In this document: positions 45,681 through 54,656 of the stretch, in pieces
Position numbering within the stretch: the stretch's first letter is position 1
Layout: each line of letters opens with the position of its first letter
Source of the DNA: Sphingobium scionense
GTDB lineage: Bacteria; Pseudomonadota; Alphaproteobacteria; Sphingomonadales; Sphingomonadaceae
Reading direction: 5' to 3'
DNA length: 60,232 nucleotides
Assembly: GCF_014197035.1 (NCBI RefSeq)
Contig: NZ_JACIEU010000027.1
Span: 1 to 60,232 of the forward strand
Position numbers and translations under genes: made by a program
Notes under the pieces: model-generated
The model's database searches: none
What the model was told of the DNA's origin: nothing
Seen by the model: the letters and a program-made list of their open reading frames with translations, nothing else

Positions 45681-46730
45681 ATGCAGAAAGCCGCGAAGAA
45701 GAAGCCGCCCACGATCCGCGAAGTCGCCGCCCGCGCCGGCGTGTCGATGATGACCGCGTCGCGCGCGATCAACGGCAAGGCGCTGGTCAGCGCCAAGTCG
45801 CAACAGGCGGTCGAGCAGGCGGTCAAGGATCTGGGCTATGTGCCCAATGCGTCGGCGCGCGCGCTGGTGGGCAGTGCCGACCGGCGGGTGGCCTTGCTGC
45901 ACAGCAATTCGACGACATCGGCCTATCTGGGCGAATTACTGCTCGGTGCGCTGGGCGAGGCGCCGCAGCGCCATCTGCATCTGGTGGTCGAGCAATGCGC
46001 GCCCGGCGCCTTTGCCAAGGAGATCGTCGATCAGGTGTCGAAGGCGCATGTCGCCGGCGTCATCCTGCCGCCGCCGCTGTGCGACTGGGCCGAACTGGTC
46101 GAGGCGTTGCAGGCGCGTGACATCGCCGTGGTCGGCATCGCGCCCGATGGCGATGTGCCCGGCATGCTGGCGGTGGGGACCGACGACCGCCATGCCGCCT
46201 ATGACCTGACCCGGCACCTCATCGACCTCGGCCATCGGCAGATCGGCTTCATCTCCGGCAATATCCGGCACCGTGCCAGCGCCCGGCGCCTGCAGGGCTT
46301 TCGCGACTGCCTGGCCGACCGGGGCATAAAGCTGGACGAGCGCTGGATCGTGCCGGGCGACTTTTCCTACCGATCCGGGCTGGATGCCGCCGAGCAGTTG
46401 CTGAGCCTCGACACGCCGCCGAGCGCCATCTTCGCCTGCAATGACGATATGGCGGCAGCGGCGATCACGGTGGCACATCAGCGGCGGATCAACGTGCCGG
46501 GCGACATCACCATCTGCGGTTTCGACGACACCCCGCTGGCGAGCGCGATCTGGCCGGCGCTGACGACGATCCGCCAGCCGATCCGCGACATGGCGCGCGA
46601 GGCGATCGGCCTGCTGGGCGCGCATTTCAGCAGCCAGGACGAAGGCGCCGGCGAAGAAACGCTGGGCCGGGTGAAGCTGGATTATCAGCTGATCCGCCGC
46701 CAGTCGGACGCGGTGCCTGCGCGGCATTAA
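45681..46730 (+). CDS. LacI-family transcriptional regulator
   Basis: A 349-residue repressor with an N-terminal helix-turn-helix (TIREVAARAGVSMMTASRAINGKALVS, plus the hinge LGYVPNASARAL) and a periplasmic-binding-like effector domain (VALLHSNSTT, RHLIDLGHRQIGFISGNIRH, IFACNDDMAAAAI, GFDDTPLASAIWPALTTIRQP). It is last in the plus-strand degradation operon, probably controlling it in response to an intracellular sugar. The effector cannot be named from sequence. Confidence 0.92.
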   Translation: MQKAAKKKPPTIREVAARAGVSMMTASRAINGKALVSAKSQQAVEQAVKDLGYVPNASARALVGSADRRVALLHSNSTTSAYLGELLLGALGEAPQRHLHLVVEQCAPGAFAKEIVDQVSKAHVAGVILPPPLCDWAELVEALQARDIAVVGIAPDGDVPGMLAVGTDDRHAAYDLTRHLIDLGHRQIGFISGNIRHRASARRLQGFRDCLADRGIKLDERWIVPGDFSYRSGLDAAEQLLSLDTPPSAIFACNDDMAAAAITVAHQRRINVPGDITICGFDDTPLASAIWPALTTIRQPIRDMAREAIGLLGAHFSSQDEGAGEETLGRVKLDYQLIRRQSDAVPARH

Positions 46731-46733
46731 TTA

Positions 46734-46806
46734 CAAGCTGCCAGGATGCTGACGCATCGGCAGCTTGAAACGCTCAGGCGCCGCGCGGGCTGATCAGAGC
46801 CCGCGC
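46734..46806. terminator. Two tandem hairpins between convergent genes
   Basis: CAAGCTGCC/GGCAGCTTG (46734-46742 and 46759-46767), with GATGC/GCATC inside, and GCGCGGGCT/AGCCCGCGC (46783-46791 and 46798-46806) fill the 92 bp between the LacI gene and the convergent esterase gene. They may end both transcripts, although U-runs are lacking. Confidence 0.5.
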
Positions 46807-46822
46807 AGGGTGACAGCGAAAT

Positions 46823-47641
46823 TTACAGGAAGCCGACCTGTTTGAGCCAGGCTTCGCACAGGCGGGGCCAGAGCGAAACGGGCTGATCCTGCGTGTCGAG
46901 CGCGAAGCCATGGGGGGCGTCGGCGAAGATGTGCAGTTCCGCGCTGCCCCCCGAATCCTGCCAGGCGCGACCCAGGCGATGGGCGTTTTCGACCGGCACC
47001 ACCGGATCATTGCCGGCATAGACGATGAAGGCGGGCGGCGGATCGGGCAACAATTGCGCGTCGGGCTGGAGCGCGTCGTAGAGCGCCTGCTTTTCCACCG
47101 GCGGCAGCGGCGGCTTGTCGGCGACGATGGTGCGGCCCCTGGCATTGGTGGAGATGGGCGCATAGCCAATCACCATGACATCGGGCCGCTGTGGCGCGAC
47201 ATCGCCCCAGTCCGCCGGATAATGCGCGGCGAGGCAGGCGGCGAGATGGCCGCCCGAGGAGAGGCCGACGACGCCGATGCCGTCAGGCGCCAGATCGGAC
47301 GCGCGGATCATCTCCATCGCAGCGAGCGCATCGTCGAGCGGCGCGGACGGACCGGTGCCGGCATGGGGGAAGCGGTGGATGAGGACGAAGGCATGATAGC
47401 CGCGCGAGGTCAGCCATTGCGCGACCTGCACCCCTTCGCGTCCGGCCATCAGCGCGACATAGCCGCCGCCGCCCAGGATGAGCATGGCGCGGCCATTGGG
47501 CCTGTCGGGCACGTAGCCGAGCAGCACCGGGTGATCGACGGCGGTGACGACCGCCTGTTCGGGCGCGGCATTGGCGTCTTCCAGCACGAAGGCGCCGCTT
47601 GGCGCATCGCGCAGCGGCCAGACCAGATCAGCAGCGAGCAT
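46823..47641 (-). CDS. Alpha/beta hydrolase (acetyl-esterase-like)
   Basis: A 272-residue alpha/beta hydrolase with no signal peptide. The oxyanion-type segment LGGGGYVALMAGREG, the nucleophile elbow GLSSGGH, the aspartate region IVYAGNDPVVPVE and the histidine in DAPHGFAL are visible, matching BD-FAE/acetyl xylan esterase-like proteins. It may deacetylate sugars inside the cell, complementing the periplasmic esterases. The start at 47641 overlaps the end of the upstream GH43 gene by 14 bases. It ends the minus-strand rhamnose-uptake unit. Confidence 0.78.
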   Translation of the reverse strand: MLAADLVWPLRDAPSGAFVLEDANAAPEQAVVTAVDHPVLLGYVPDRPNGRAMLILGGGGYVALMAGREGVQVAQWLTSRGYHAFVLIHRFPHAGTGPSAPLDDALAAMEMIRASDLAPDGIGVVGLSSGGHLAACLAAHYPADWGDVAPQRPDVMVIGYAPISTNARGRTIVADKPPLPPVEKQALYDALQPDAQLLPDPPPAFIVYAGNDPVVPVENAHRLGRAWQDSGGSAELHIFADAPHGFALDTQDQPVSLWPRLCEAWLKQVGFL

Positions 47642-48667
47642 CGGACACTCCCATCGGGCAGCCATGGGTGGGATAGGCTTCGCCATCCAGTTCGACCGCC
47701 TCGCGCACGACCTCCAGCCGATCGCCGACGTCGCGCATTTCGTAGAATTTGGCGATCGCCCGCTTGAACGGGCGGTGGAGGACCAGCATCAGCTTGCCAT
47801 CGAAGCTGTGGAACAACATGCCATGGCCGCTGTCCTGCATGATGAGCGGCCCAAGCTGTTCCCAGGGGCCGGCGAGCGTGCCCGATGTGGAGCGGGCCTG
47901 CGCCTGGACATAGCCGCCCTTCCCCCAGCTCGACCAGAGCATCAGCAGGGTGCCGCTTTTGGTGCGATAAAGCTCGGGCCGTCGGTGACATAGCCCATGT
48001 CCCCTTCGGGCTGTTTCTGGCCGATCACCCAGTCGGCTTCATTGGCGCGGAACAGCAATTGCGGCTTGCCGGCCGGCAAGAGATCGTCCTTGAGCGGCAG
48101 CGCCTCCATCGTGCCGATGCCCATTTGCAGCCATTCATGGGCATAGACCATCCAGGGCTTGCCGGCCGGGTCGACATGGAGCGTGCCATCGAGCGTCATG
48201 GCATCAGGCCCAGTGACCGGCTCACCCTTGTGGATAAGGTGATAGGGGCCATCGACCCGGTCGGCCACCGCCAGCAAGGTGGCGCGGCGATAATTGGGGC
48301 GCTTGCCGCTGACCGGGATTGCCGCCTTGTCATTGTGGAAGGTGGCGAAGAGATAATAGCGCCCCTTCCAGCGATGCACCTCCGGCGCCCAGCCGCCGTC
48401 ATCGGCCCAAACGTCCTTCGGCAGGGCGAAGACCAGCTTCGGCTTTTGCCAATGGGCAAGGTCGCTGCTGGCATAGGCCATGATGCCGATGCGCGGATCG
48501 CCGGTGACGGCTGGGTCGTTCTTCGAGAAGAGCCAGTAGGTCGCGCTCGCCTGCTCCGCCACGACGAAGGGATCATGGATGCGCAGATGCGATGTCAGCA
48601 GCGGCGCGTCGGCCGCCGCCAGCGGGGCGGCGAGCGTCAGCAGCAGGGCGGCGAGCCGGCGACGCAT
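47628..48667 (-). pseudogene. GH43 glycosidase, disrupted by a one-base frameshift
   Basis: The N-terminal half (signal peptide RRRLAALLLTLAAPLAAADA; HDPFVVAEQASATYW; GGWAPEVHRWKGRYYLF) and the C-terminal half (TLLMLWSSWGKGGYVQAQ, DSGHGMLFHSFDGKL) are in different frames. They join as GPSFYRTKSGTLLML if one T is added to the TTT at about 47969-47971 (minus strand). Without it the frame ends at 47942. Otherwise the catalytic regions are intact, so this may be an assembly error at a homopolymer or a recent loss. The repaired protein would be 346 residues. The start ATG shares one base with the rhaT stop. Confidence 0.78.
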
Positions 48668-49731
48668 CAACTGGCCAGCCTGTTGCCATAGCCGATGATG
48701 AGAGTGGCGAGGATCAGCAGGCCGACGCCGCTCCACACCATGCGGCGGACCGCCGGCGCGGCATCCTTCCACTCGCGGAAGGCAAAGCCCCAGCAGGTGC
48801 CGAAGATGATGATCGAGGCCATGTGCAGCGTCCAGCTGGAGAAGCCGAAGCGGCCCATCTGGCTTTCGCCCATGGTGTAGAAGAAGAACTGGAAATACCA
48901 GGCGGTGCCGGCCACCGCGCAGAGCAGGAAATTGGGCAGCAGCTTGGGGCGCTGGCCGCTGGCGTCGGGCGCGCCGGCCCACTGGCCCGCCGACTTGTTT
49001 TTCGCGATCAGCCAGCCGCACCAGAGCGCGTTGGTGATGAGGCCGCCGAACATGACGAGGCAGAGGGTGGGAAGGCCGGTCCACAAGGGTCCGGTGCCGG
49101 CGGCGGCCGACAGCGCCTTGACCGGTTCGCCGGCGGCGAGGCCGAAGGCGAAGCAGCTCGACATGATGCCGGAGAAGACGGCGACGGCGATGCCCTTCCT
49201 GAAATCGAATTCGGCGACGGCCGCAGCCTTCTGCTCGGTCGAGAGCGCCGCATCCTTGCGCGCGCCGGCACGGGCGACGACGACGATGCCGAGCACGGTG
49301 ACGGCAAGGCCCAGCAGAACGATCTGGCCGTGCAGGGTGCCGGCGATTTCCGTCATGAAGGTGCCGTCGAAGATCGGCGGGATCAGCGTGCCGAAGACGG
49401 TGCACAGACCCAGCACAACCGCCATGCCGAGCGAGAGGCCCAGATAGCGCATGGTGAGGCCGTAGGTGAGGCCGCCAAAGCCCCAGAGGAAGCCGAAGAA
49501 GATGCACCAGCCGACCACGGACGAGGGCACCTGCGCCATCACGCCCATCAGATCGTTGGTCTGGACCGAGGCGAAGAACCAGGGCGCGATCACCCAGGAA
49601 AATATGCCGCCGGTCAGCCAGAAAATCTCCCAGTTCCAGCGCTTCACGCCGCGGAAGGGGACATAGAAGCTGGCCGAGGCGAAGCCGCCGAGCCAGTGGA
49701 AGAGGACGCCGAGCAGAGGATTGGGGGTCAT
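48667..49731 (-). CDS. rhaT: L-rhamnose/proton symporter
   Basis: A 354-residue inner-membrane transporter with about ten helices. PNPLLGVLFHWLGGFASASFY and PFRGVKRWNWEIFWLTGGI match the conserved start of RhaT proteins, and FFFYTMGESQMGRFGFSSW is a typical late loop. It imports L-rhamnose with a proton. It overlaps the lactonase-like gene upstream (ATGA at 49728-49731) and the GH43 gene downstream, so uptake and first catabolic steps are co-translated. Confidence 0.93.
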   Translation of the reverse strand: MTPNPLLGVLFHWLGGFASASFYVPFRGVKRWNWEIFWLTGGIFSWVIAPWFFASVQTNDLMGVMAQVPSSVVGWCIFFGFLWGFGGLTYGLTMRYLGLSLGMAVVLGLCTVFGTLIPPIFDGTFMTEIAGTLHGQIVLLGLAVTVLGIVVVARAGARKDAALSTEQKAAAVAEFDFRKGIAVAVFSGIMSSCFAFGLAAGEPVKALSAAAGTGPLWTGLPTLCLVMFGGLITNALWCGWLIAKNKSAGQWAGAPDASGQRPKLLPNFLLCAVAGTAWYFQFFFYTMGESQMGRFGFSSWTLHMASIIIFGTCWGFAFREWKDAAPAVRRMVWSGVGLLILATLIIGYGNRLAS

Positions 49732-50630
49732 AGCGCAAGTCCCAGACGATAGAGGCGATTGGCGTTGCCGGCGAACATGGCGCGGCGATCGGCTTCGGGG
49801 AAATCCGACACGATAGCGTGATAGGCTTCCATATAACGGTCGATCGGGCCGAACAGCTTGTCGGTCGGCGTGTCGCTGGCGAAGGCGCAGCGTGTCGTCC
49901 CGAACATGTCGATCGCCTCATGCACCAGCGGCGCGATGCCCGCCATGGTCCAGTCGCGGCGGATGAAGCCCATGCCCGACAGCTTGACCGCGACATGGGG
50001 CAGCGCGGCGAGCGCCTTCATGCCCCGGCGCCAGTCGTTGAGGCCATCCGGATCGGTCAGGACCGGCATGCCCATATGGTTGATGATGACCGGGATGTCC
50101 GGGTGGCGCTCGATCAGCGGGACGAGGCCCGGCATCTGCCCCGGATAGCATTGCAGGTCGAAGGAGAGGCCATGCTTTGCCAGGAGCGCATAGCCCGCCT
50201 GCCATAGCGGATCGACGGTGAGGTCGACCGGGCCATAGGTGCGCTGGGGATCGGCATGCCAGTTGACGATATGGCGAATGCCCTTGACGCGGGGATGGGC
50301 GGCCTGGGCGGCCAGCAGCGCATCGACATCGGGGTCGTTGAGGGCGGCGAAGGCGACGAAGCCGGTGGGGAGACCGTCGACGGCGGCAAGCGTGTCGAGC
50401 CACTGGGTCTCGCGCAGCGCGCTTTCCGCGGCCGCGCCGGCATCGACATGGACGGCGCCGATGACGTTCCAGCGGGCAAGGTCTTGGCGATAATGCGCGA
50501 CGCCATAGTCATGGGCGATCGGCTCGACGCTGCCATTGGGGCCATCGTCCGAAAAGGGCGGGCTCAGCCAGTCGTAGCGGATATGGTGGAGATCCCACAG
50601 ATGGATATGGGCATCGACAAAGGGGATCAT
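49728..50630 (-). CDS. Amidohydrolase-2 family protein, probable L-rhamnono-1,4-lactonase
   Basis: A 300-residue TIM-barrel metal hydrolase (COG3618 type): N-terminal DAHIHLWD, RVKGIRHIVNWHADPQRTY, INHMGMP, KLSGMGF and the late CAFASDTPTDK metal aspartate. Family members hydrolyse sugar lactones such as L-fucono- and L-rhamnono-lactone. In this cluster (rhamnose dehydrogenase, rhamnonate dehydratase) the lactonase step has no other candidate, so this is the probable LRA2. It overlaps rhaT. The function is assigned by context plus family. Confidence 0.8.
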   Translation of the reverse strand: MIPFVDAHIHLWDLHHIRYDWLSPPFSDDGPNGSVEPIAHDYGVAHYRQDLARWNVIGAVHVDAGAAAESALRETQWLDTLAAVDGLPTGFVAFAALNDPDVDALLAAQAAHPRVKGIRHIVNWHADPQRTYGPVDLTVDPLWQAGYALLAKHGLSFDLQCYPGQMPGLVPLIERHPDIPVIINHMGMPVLTDPDGLNDWRRGMKALAALPHVAVKLSGMGFIRRDWTMAGIAPLVHEAIDMFGTTRCAFASDTPTDKLFGPIDRYMEAYHAIVSDFPEADRRAMFAGNANRLYRLGLAL

Positions 50631-50666
50631 GCGTCCTCTCCCATGAACAGTTCAGCAGCCTCTTTT

Positions 50667-50760
50667 CCCGTTCGGGCTGAGCAAAGTCGAAGCCTCTGCC
50701 TGAGTGTAGAAGGCTTCGACTTCGCTCAGCCTGCCCTTCGACAGGCTCAGGGCGAACGGG
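50667..50760. repeat. Three clustered sphingomonad palindromic repeats
   Basis: In the 197-bp gap between the lactonase-like and dehydrogenase genes lie 50667-50694 (inverted copy), 50712-50731 (short copy) and 50733-50760 (full copy, CCTTCGACAGGCTCAGGGCG..). The outer two face each other and can form a large stem. They resemble the copy at 16101-16126. They may affect mRNA stability or termination inside the rhamnose unit. Confidence 0.7.
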
Positions 50761-50827
50761 GGAGACTGGCGTAAATCGCGGCGCGCCGGGCTCTTGAATG
50801 GCCGGTCGCGCCGCGCAGAGGGCTGGA

Positions 50828-51577
50828 TCAGAAGGTGGTGCGGCCGCCCGAGGTGTCGAAGGTCGACGCCGTGGTGAAGCTGCATTCCTCGCTGGCCATG
50901 AAGCAGACCATCGCGGCCGATTCCTCGACCAGGCCAAGCCGGCCCATGGGGATCTTCGAGCGCATATAGTCGACCTGGCTCTGCGGCAGCTGTTCCAGGA
51001 TCGGGCTTTCGAAGGTGGCCGGGGTCAGCGCATTGGCGATCACGCCCTTGCCAGCCAGCTCCTTGCCGATGCTCTTGGTGAGGCCAATGACGCCCGCCTT
51101 GCTGGCCGAATAGGCGCTGGCGTTGGGATTGCCCTCCTTGCCTGCGACCGAGGCGAGGTTGACGATCCGGCCATAGCCATTTTCGAGCATGAAGGGCACG
51201 ACTTCCCGGTTGCAGTAGAAGAGGCCGTTCAGGTTGATGTCGATCACCCGCTGCCAGCTGTCGACCGGATAGTCCCACACCGTGGCGGTCGCGCCGGTGA
51301 TGCCGGCCGAGCAGACGAGGACGTCGATCTTGCCGAGCGCATCCGCGCTTGCCTTGGCGGCGGCGGCGACGGCAGCCTGATCGGAGACGTCGAGCGCGAC
51401 CACATGGGTCGCGCCGACTTCATCCTTGGCAGCGGCGAGGGCATCGGCGTTCAGATCCCACAGGACCACCTTGCCGCCTTCTTCGACGATGCGCTTGGCA
51501 ACCAGCTTGCCCAGGCCCGAGGCGCCACCAGTGACGATGGCGCAGCGACCTTCATAGCGTCCGGAAAAGACGCTCAT
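50828..51577 (-). CDS. SDR dehydrogenase, probable 2-keto-3-deoxy-L-rhamnonate 4-dehydrogenase
   Basis: A 249-residue classical short-chain dehydrogenase: cofactor motif TGGASGLGK, NAG-like SAGITGA, and the Ser/Tyr/Lys triad in NLASVAGKEGNPNASAYSASK. In the Sphingomonas alternative rhamnose pathway (LRA5) such an enzyme oxidises C4 of 2-keto-3-deoxy-L-rhamnonate before hydrolytic cleavage. The coupled FAH-family gene upstream (ATGA overlap at 51574-51577) is the natural partner (LRA6), which supports the call. Confidence 0.82.
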   Translation of the reverse strand: MSVFSGRYEGRCAIVTGGASGLGKLVAKRIVEEGGKVVLWDLNADALAAAKDEVGATHVVALDVSDQAAVAAAAKASADALGKIDVLVCSAGITGATATVWDYPVDSWQRVIDINLNGLFYCNREVVPFMLENGYGRIVNLASVAGKEGNPNASAYSASKAGVIGLTKSIGKELAGKGVIANALTPATFESPILEQLPQSQVDYMRSKIPMGRLGLVEESAAMVCFMASEECSFTTASTFDTSGGRTTF

Positions 51578-52431
51578 CCGAGCACCTCGTCACCCAGGTG
51601 GCGCCACTCCACGACATTCTGCTTCTGGCTGCCGAGCTTGGCGATGCCCAGTTCCATGACGTCGCCGGCCTTGAGGTAGATGGCTTGCGGCTTCTTGCCC
51701 TCGCCCACGCCCGGAGGGGTACCGGTGATCATCAGGTCACCGGGATAGAGGGTGATATATTCGCTGACATAGGAGATGAGCTGGGCGACGTTGAAGATCA
51801 TCGTCCTGGTGTTGCCAGTCTGCATCCGATCGCCATTGACGTCGAGATACATGTCGAGATCCTGCGGGTTGCCGATTTCGTCGGCGGTCACCAGCCAGGG
51901 GCCGACCGGGCAGAAGGTGTCATGGCCCTTGCCCTTGCTCCACTGGGTGCCGCGCTGCTTCTGGTTGAAGCGTTCCGACACGTCGTTGACGAGGACATAG
52001 CCCGCGACCTTCGACAGCGCCTCTTCTTCCGACACGAAGCGGCAGGTTTCGCCGATGACGACGCCCAGTTCGACTTCCCAGTCGCCATGGGTCGCGCCCT
52101 TGGGCAGCATCACTTCGTCATTGGGACCGTTGAGCGACGACAGCGCCTTCATGAACATCATCGGCTCGGTCGGGATCGGCAGGTTGGATTCGATCGCATG
52201 GTCTTCATAGTTGAGGCCGATGGCGACGATCTTGCCGATGCCCTTGACCGGCACGCCATAGCGCGGGTCGCCATCGACGACGGGGAGCGAGGCGATGTCG
52301 ACGCCCTTGGCGGCGGCGAGGCTCTCGATCGTCAGGTCGGCGACGACGCCGGACAGGTCGCGAATCTTGCCCTCGGCATCGATCACGCCGGGCTTTTCCT
52401 GGCCACGCTGGCCGAAACGACAGAATTTCAT
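51574..52431 (-). CDS. FAH-family hydrolase, probable 2,4-diketo-3-deoxy-L-rhamnonate hydrolase
   Basis: A 285-residue fumarylacetoacetate hydrolase-fold enzyme: AIGLNYEDHA, the metal-binding acids in DWEVELGVVIGE and later VLVNDVSERFNQK, and PGDLMITGTPPGVGEG near the end. LRA6 of Sphingomonas belongs to this family and cleaves 2,4-diketo-3-deoxy-L-rhamnonate to pyruvate and L-lactate. ATG 52431 begins the domain (KFCRFGQRGQEKPGVID); eight earlier in-frame codons overlap the gap. It sits between the dehydratase and the 4-dehydrogenase genes. Confidence 0.85.
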   Translation of the reverse strand: MKFCRFGQRGQEKPGVIDAEGKIRDLSGVVADLTIESLAAAKGVDIASLPVVDGDPRYGVPVKGIGKIVAIGLNYEDHAIESNLPIPTEPMMFMKALSSLNGPNDEVMLPKGATHGDWEVELGVVIGETCRFVSEEEALSKVAGYVLVNDVSERFNQKQRGTQWSKGKGHDTFCPVGPWLVTADEIGNPQDLDMYLDVNGDRMQTGNTRTMIFNVAQLISYVSEYITLYPGDLMITGTPPGVGEGKKPQAIYLKAGDVMELGIAKLGSQKQNVVEWRHLGDEVLG

Positions 52432-52456
52432 GGGATCAGTCTCTCTTCTGGGCAAA

Positions 52457-53650
52457 TCAGTGGGTGTAGGGACGGTGCATCGCGATGTCGGGGTTCAGGT
52501 CGACGCCGAAGCCCGGCTTGTCGAGCGCGGTCACCTTCATGCGGCCATTTTCCGGCACCGGCTCACCCAGCAGCTGCGGGTGGAACATCGGCACCACTTC
52601 CGTCGGCCCCGGATGCATCATCAGGAACTCGGCGAAGGGCGAGTTGTGGCGGGTGATGACGAAATGATAGCTGTAGACCGACGAGCCATGTGGCACGACC
52701 ATTTTGCCATGGGCGTCGGCGAGCGCGCTGATCTTGAGCAACTCGGTCACGCCGCCGCACCAGCCGACATCGGGCTGGATGATGTCGCAACAGTCCATTT
52801 CCATCAACATGCGGAAGCCCCAACGGGTCGCTTCATGCTCGCCGGTGGTGACCAGCATGCCCTTGGGCACATTGCGCTTGAGCTGCTGGTAGCCCCAATA
52901 ATCGTCCGGGCTGATCGCTTCCTCGATCCACTTGAGGCCCAGTTCATGCGCGGCGATGGCGAGGCGGGTGGCATAGTCGACGTCGAGCGCCATCCAGCAG
53001 TCCCACATCAGCCAGAAATCATCGCCGACCTTGGAGCGCATGTCGGCCAGTTCGGCGATATTCTTCTTGAGGCCGTCGATACCTTCGGCCGGGCCGTGGT
53101 GCAGCGCCATCTTGCCGCCGATGAAGCCGAATTCCTTCGCCTTGTCGGGGCGTGCGCCGGTGGCGTAGAATTGCAGCTCGTCGCGGACCGCGCCGCCGAG
53201 CAGATGATAGACCGGTTCCTGGCGCAGCTTGCCGAGCAGATCCCAGAGCGCGAGGTCGACGCCGGAGATGGCGTTGATGACCAGGCCCTTGCGGCCATAA
53301 TATTGGGTCGAGAAATACATCTGGTCCCAGATCTTCTCATAGTCGGTCGGCGACCGGCCTTCGAGGAAGCGGGCGAGATGCTTTTCGACGATATAGGCGG
53401 CGGGCTCGCCACCGGTCGTCACGGCGAAACCGATGGTGCCGTCTTCCGCCTCGATCTCCACCACCAAGGTGCCGAGCACATTGATGCCGAAGCTCTGCCG
53501 CGACTGGCGATATTCGGGATATTTCGACATCGGCGTCGCGATGTGATCGTCGATCCAGTGGCCTTCGCCCTGGTCATGATAATCGGCACCGCCGCCGCGC
53601 ACGGTGAAGGCGCGGACATGCTTGATCTTCGGCAACGTCACGATGGGCAC
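52457..53650 (-). CDS. L-rhamnonate dehydratase (enolase superfamily)
   Basis: A 397-residue enolase-superfamily acid-sugar dehydratase (mandelate racemase group) converting L-rhamnonate to 2-keto-3-deoxy-L-rhamnonate. Metal-ligand regions are FWLMWDCWMALD, KWIEEAISPDDYWGY and TTGEHEATRWGF, and a histidine lies in VVPHGSSVYSYHF. The start is probably the GTG at 53650, which has AAGGGAG seven bases before it; an ATG at 53677 is possible but has a poorer ribosome site. It is the first gene of the minus-strand rhamnose unit, divergent from the IclR gene at 53812. Confidence 0.9.
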   Translation of the reverse strand: MPIVTLPKIKHVRAFTVRGGGADYHDQGEGHWIDDHIATPMSKYPEYRQSRQSFGINVLGTLVVEIEAEDGTIGFAVTTGGEPAAYIVEKHLARFLEGRSPTDYEKIWDQMYFSTQYYGRKGLVINAISGVDLALWDLLGKLRQEPVYHLLGGAVRDELQFYATGARPDKAKEFGFIGGKMALHHGPAEGIDGLKKNIAELADMRSKVGDDFWLMWDCWMALDVDYATRLAIAAHELGLKWIEEAISPDDYWGYQQLKRNVPKGMLVTTGEHEATRWGFRMLMEMDCCDIIQPDVGWCGGVTELLKISALADAHGKMVVPHGSSVYSYHFVITRHNSPFAEFLMMHPGPTEVVPMFHPQLLGEPVPENGRMKVTALDKPGFGVDLNPDIAMHRPYTH

Positions 53651-53811
53651 GCTGAAACTCCCTTGGGCCAGACCCATCGCAAGGGGATGGGCAATAACAC
53701 TTCCACCATATGGACAAAATGCGCACAACGTGGGGCAATTGAGGGGAAGAATCGCGTCCAGCCTCTCCTACACCCTTGTTTTTCTCATTTTGTGGGATAG
53801 AGTGTTAGTAG
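53651..53811. promoter_or_regulatory. Divergent promoter region: dehydratase unit / IclR unit
   Basis: These 161 bp separate two divergent rhamnose units. GACAAAATGCG (about 53713) and GACAAAATACG (just after the IclR start, about 53816) are near-identical direct repeats; CATTTTGT (about 53787) is an inverse copy. TCTCAT and ATGAGA also face each other across about 25 bp around the IclR start. These fit operator sites for the adjacent IclR protein. Confidence 0.4.
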
Positions 53812-54639
53812 ATGAGACAAAATACGTCAAACCCGGAATCGGGTCCACGAGAGGAAAAGTCGAAGACGCAGGGGTCGCAGACCCTTCAGCGCGGGCTGGA
53901 CCTGCTCGACCAGGTGATCGACGGGCCGGTGAAGCTCGCCGACCTGTCCGAGCGCATGGGCCTGACGCGCTCCACCACCCATCGTCTGGCCAATGCGCTG
54001 GTCGAACGCGGCTTCCTGACGTTCCTGCCGCGCGAGGGCTATCAGCTTGGCCCCAAGCTGCTGCAGCTCGGCTTTCTGGCGCAGAGCCAGGCCGACGTGG
54101 TGCAGATTGCCCGCCCCCATCTGGAAGCGCTGGCCGCCGCGAGCGAGGATGTGGTGCATCTGGGCCGGCTGGACGGCGACCAGGCGCTCTATCTGGACAA
54201 GATTCCCGGCCGCCGCCGGGTCGAGATTTCGAGCCGGATCGGCGATCGCCATCCGCTGACCTCGACGGGCCTTGGCAAGGCGCTGATGCTGGACGATGCG
54301 GAGGCGGGCTGGACCCGGCTGCTGGAAAGCGAGCGGGAAAACGGCACCCATGATGCCGACCCGGCGCAATGGCTGGAGCGGATGCGCGGCTATGTCGCGG
54401 CCGGGCGCGCGTTCGACCTGGAAGAGAATGAGGACCAGATACGCTGCGTCGCCGCGCCGATCCGCGATGCATCCGGCGCGATCGTCGCCGCCATCAGCCT
54501 GTCGAGCGCCGCCCAATATATGGACGATGCGCGCATGGCATCGCTGAGCGACGAAGTTCGCGCCGCCGCGCAGAAGGTCAGCGCCGATCTGGGCTGGACC
54601 CCCGGCGTCAAATCCCCCCGCCGCCCGGTGCGGCGCTAA
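53812..54639 (+). CDS. IclR-family regulator, centre of the rhamnose units
   Basis: A 275-residue regulator: a polar N-terminus, a winged helix (LQRGLDLLDQVIDGPVKLADLSERMGLTRSTTHRLANAL) and an IclR effector domain (IARPHLEALAAASEDVVHLG, RIGDRHPLTSTGLGKALML, CVAAPIRDASGAIVAAISL). It resembles the IclR at 26262, suggesting duplication within the locus. Its place between divergent dehydratase and dehydrogenase units makes it the likely rhamnose-pathway regulator, perhaps sensing rhamnonate or 2-keto-3-deoxy-rhamnonate. Confidence 0.88.
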   Translation: MRQNTSNPESGPREEKSKTQGSQTLQRGLDLLDQVIDGPVKLADLSERMGLTRSTTHRLANALVERGFLTFLPREGYQLGPKLLQLGFLAQSQADVVQIARPHLEALAAASEDVVHLGRLDGDQALYLDKIPGRRRVEISSRIGDRHPLTSTGLGKALMLDDAEAGWTRLLESERENGTHDADPAQWLERMRGYVAAGRAFDLEENEDQIRCVAAPIRDASGAIVAAISLSSAAQYMDDARMASLSDEVRAAAQKVSADLGWTPGVKSPRRPVRR

Positions 54640-54656
54640 TCCAAGGAAATGCTCGC

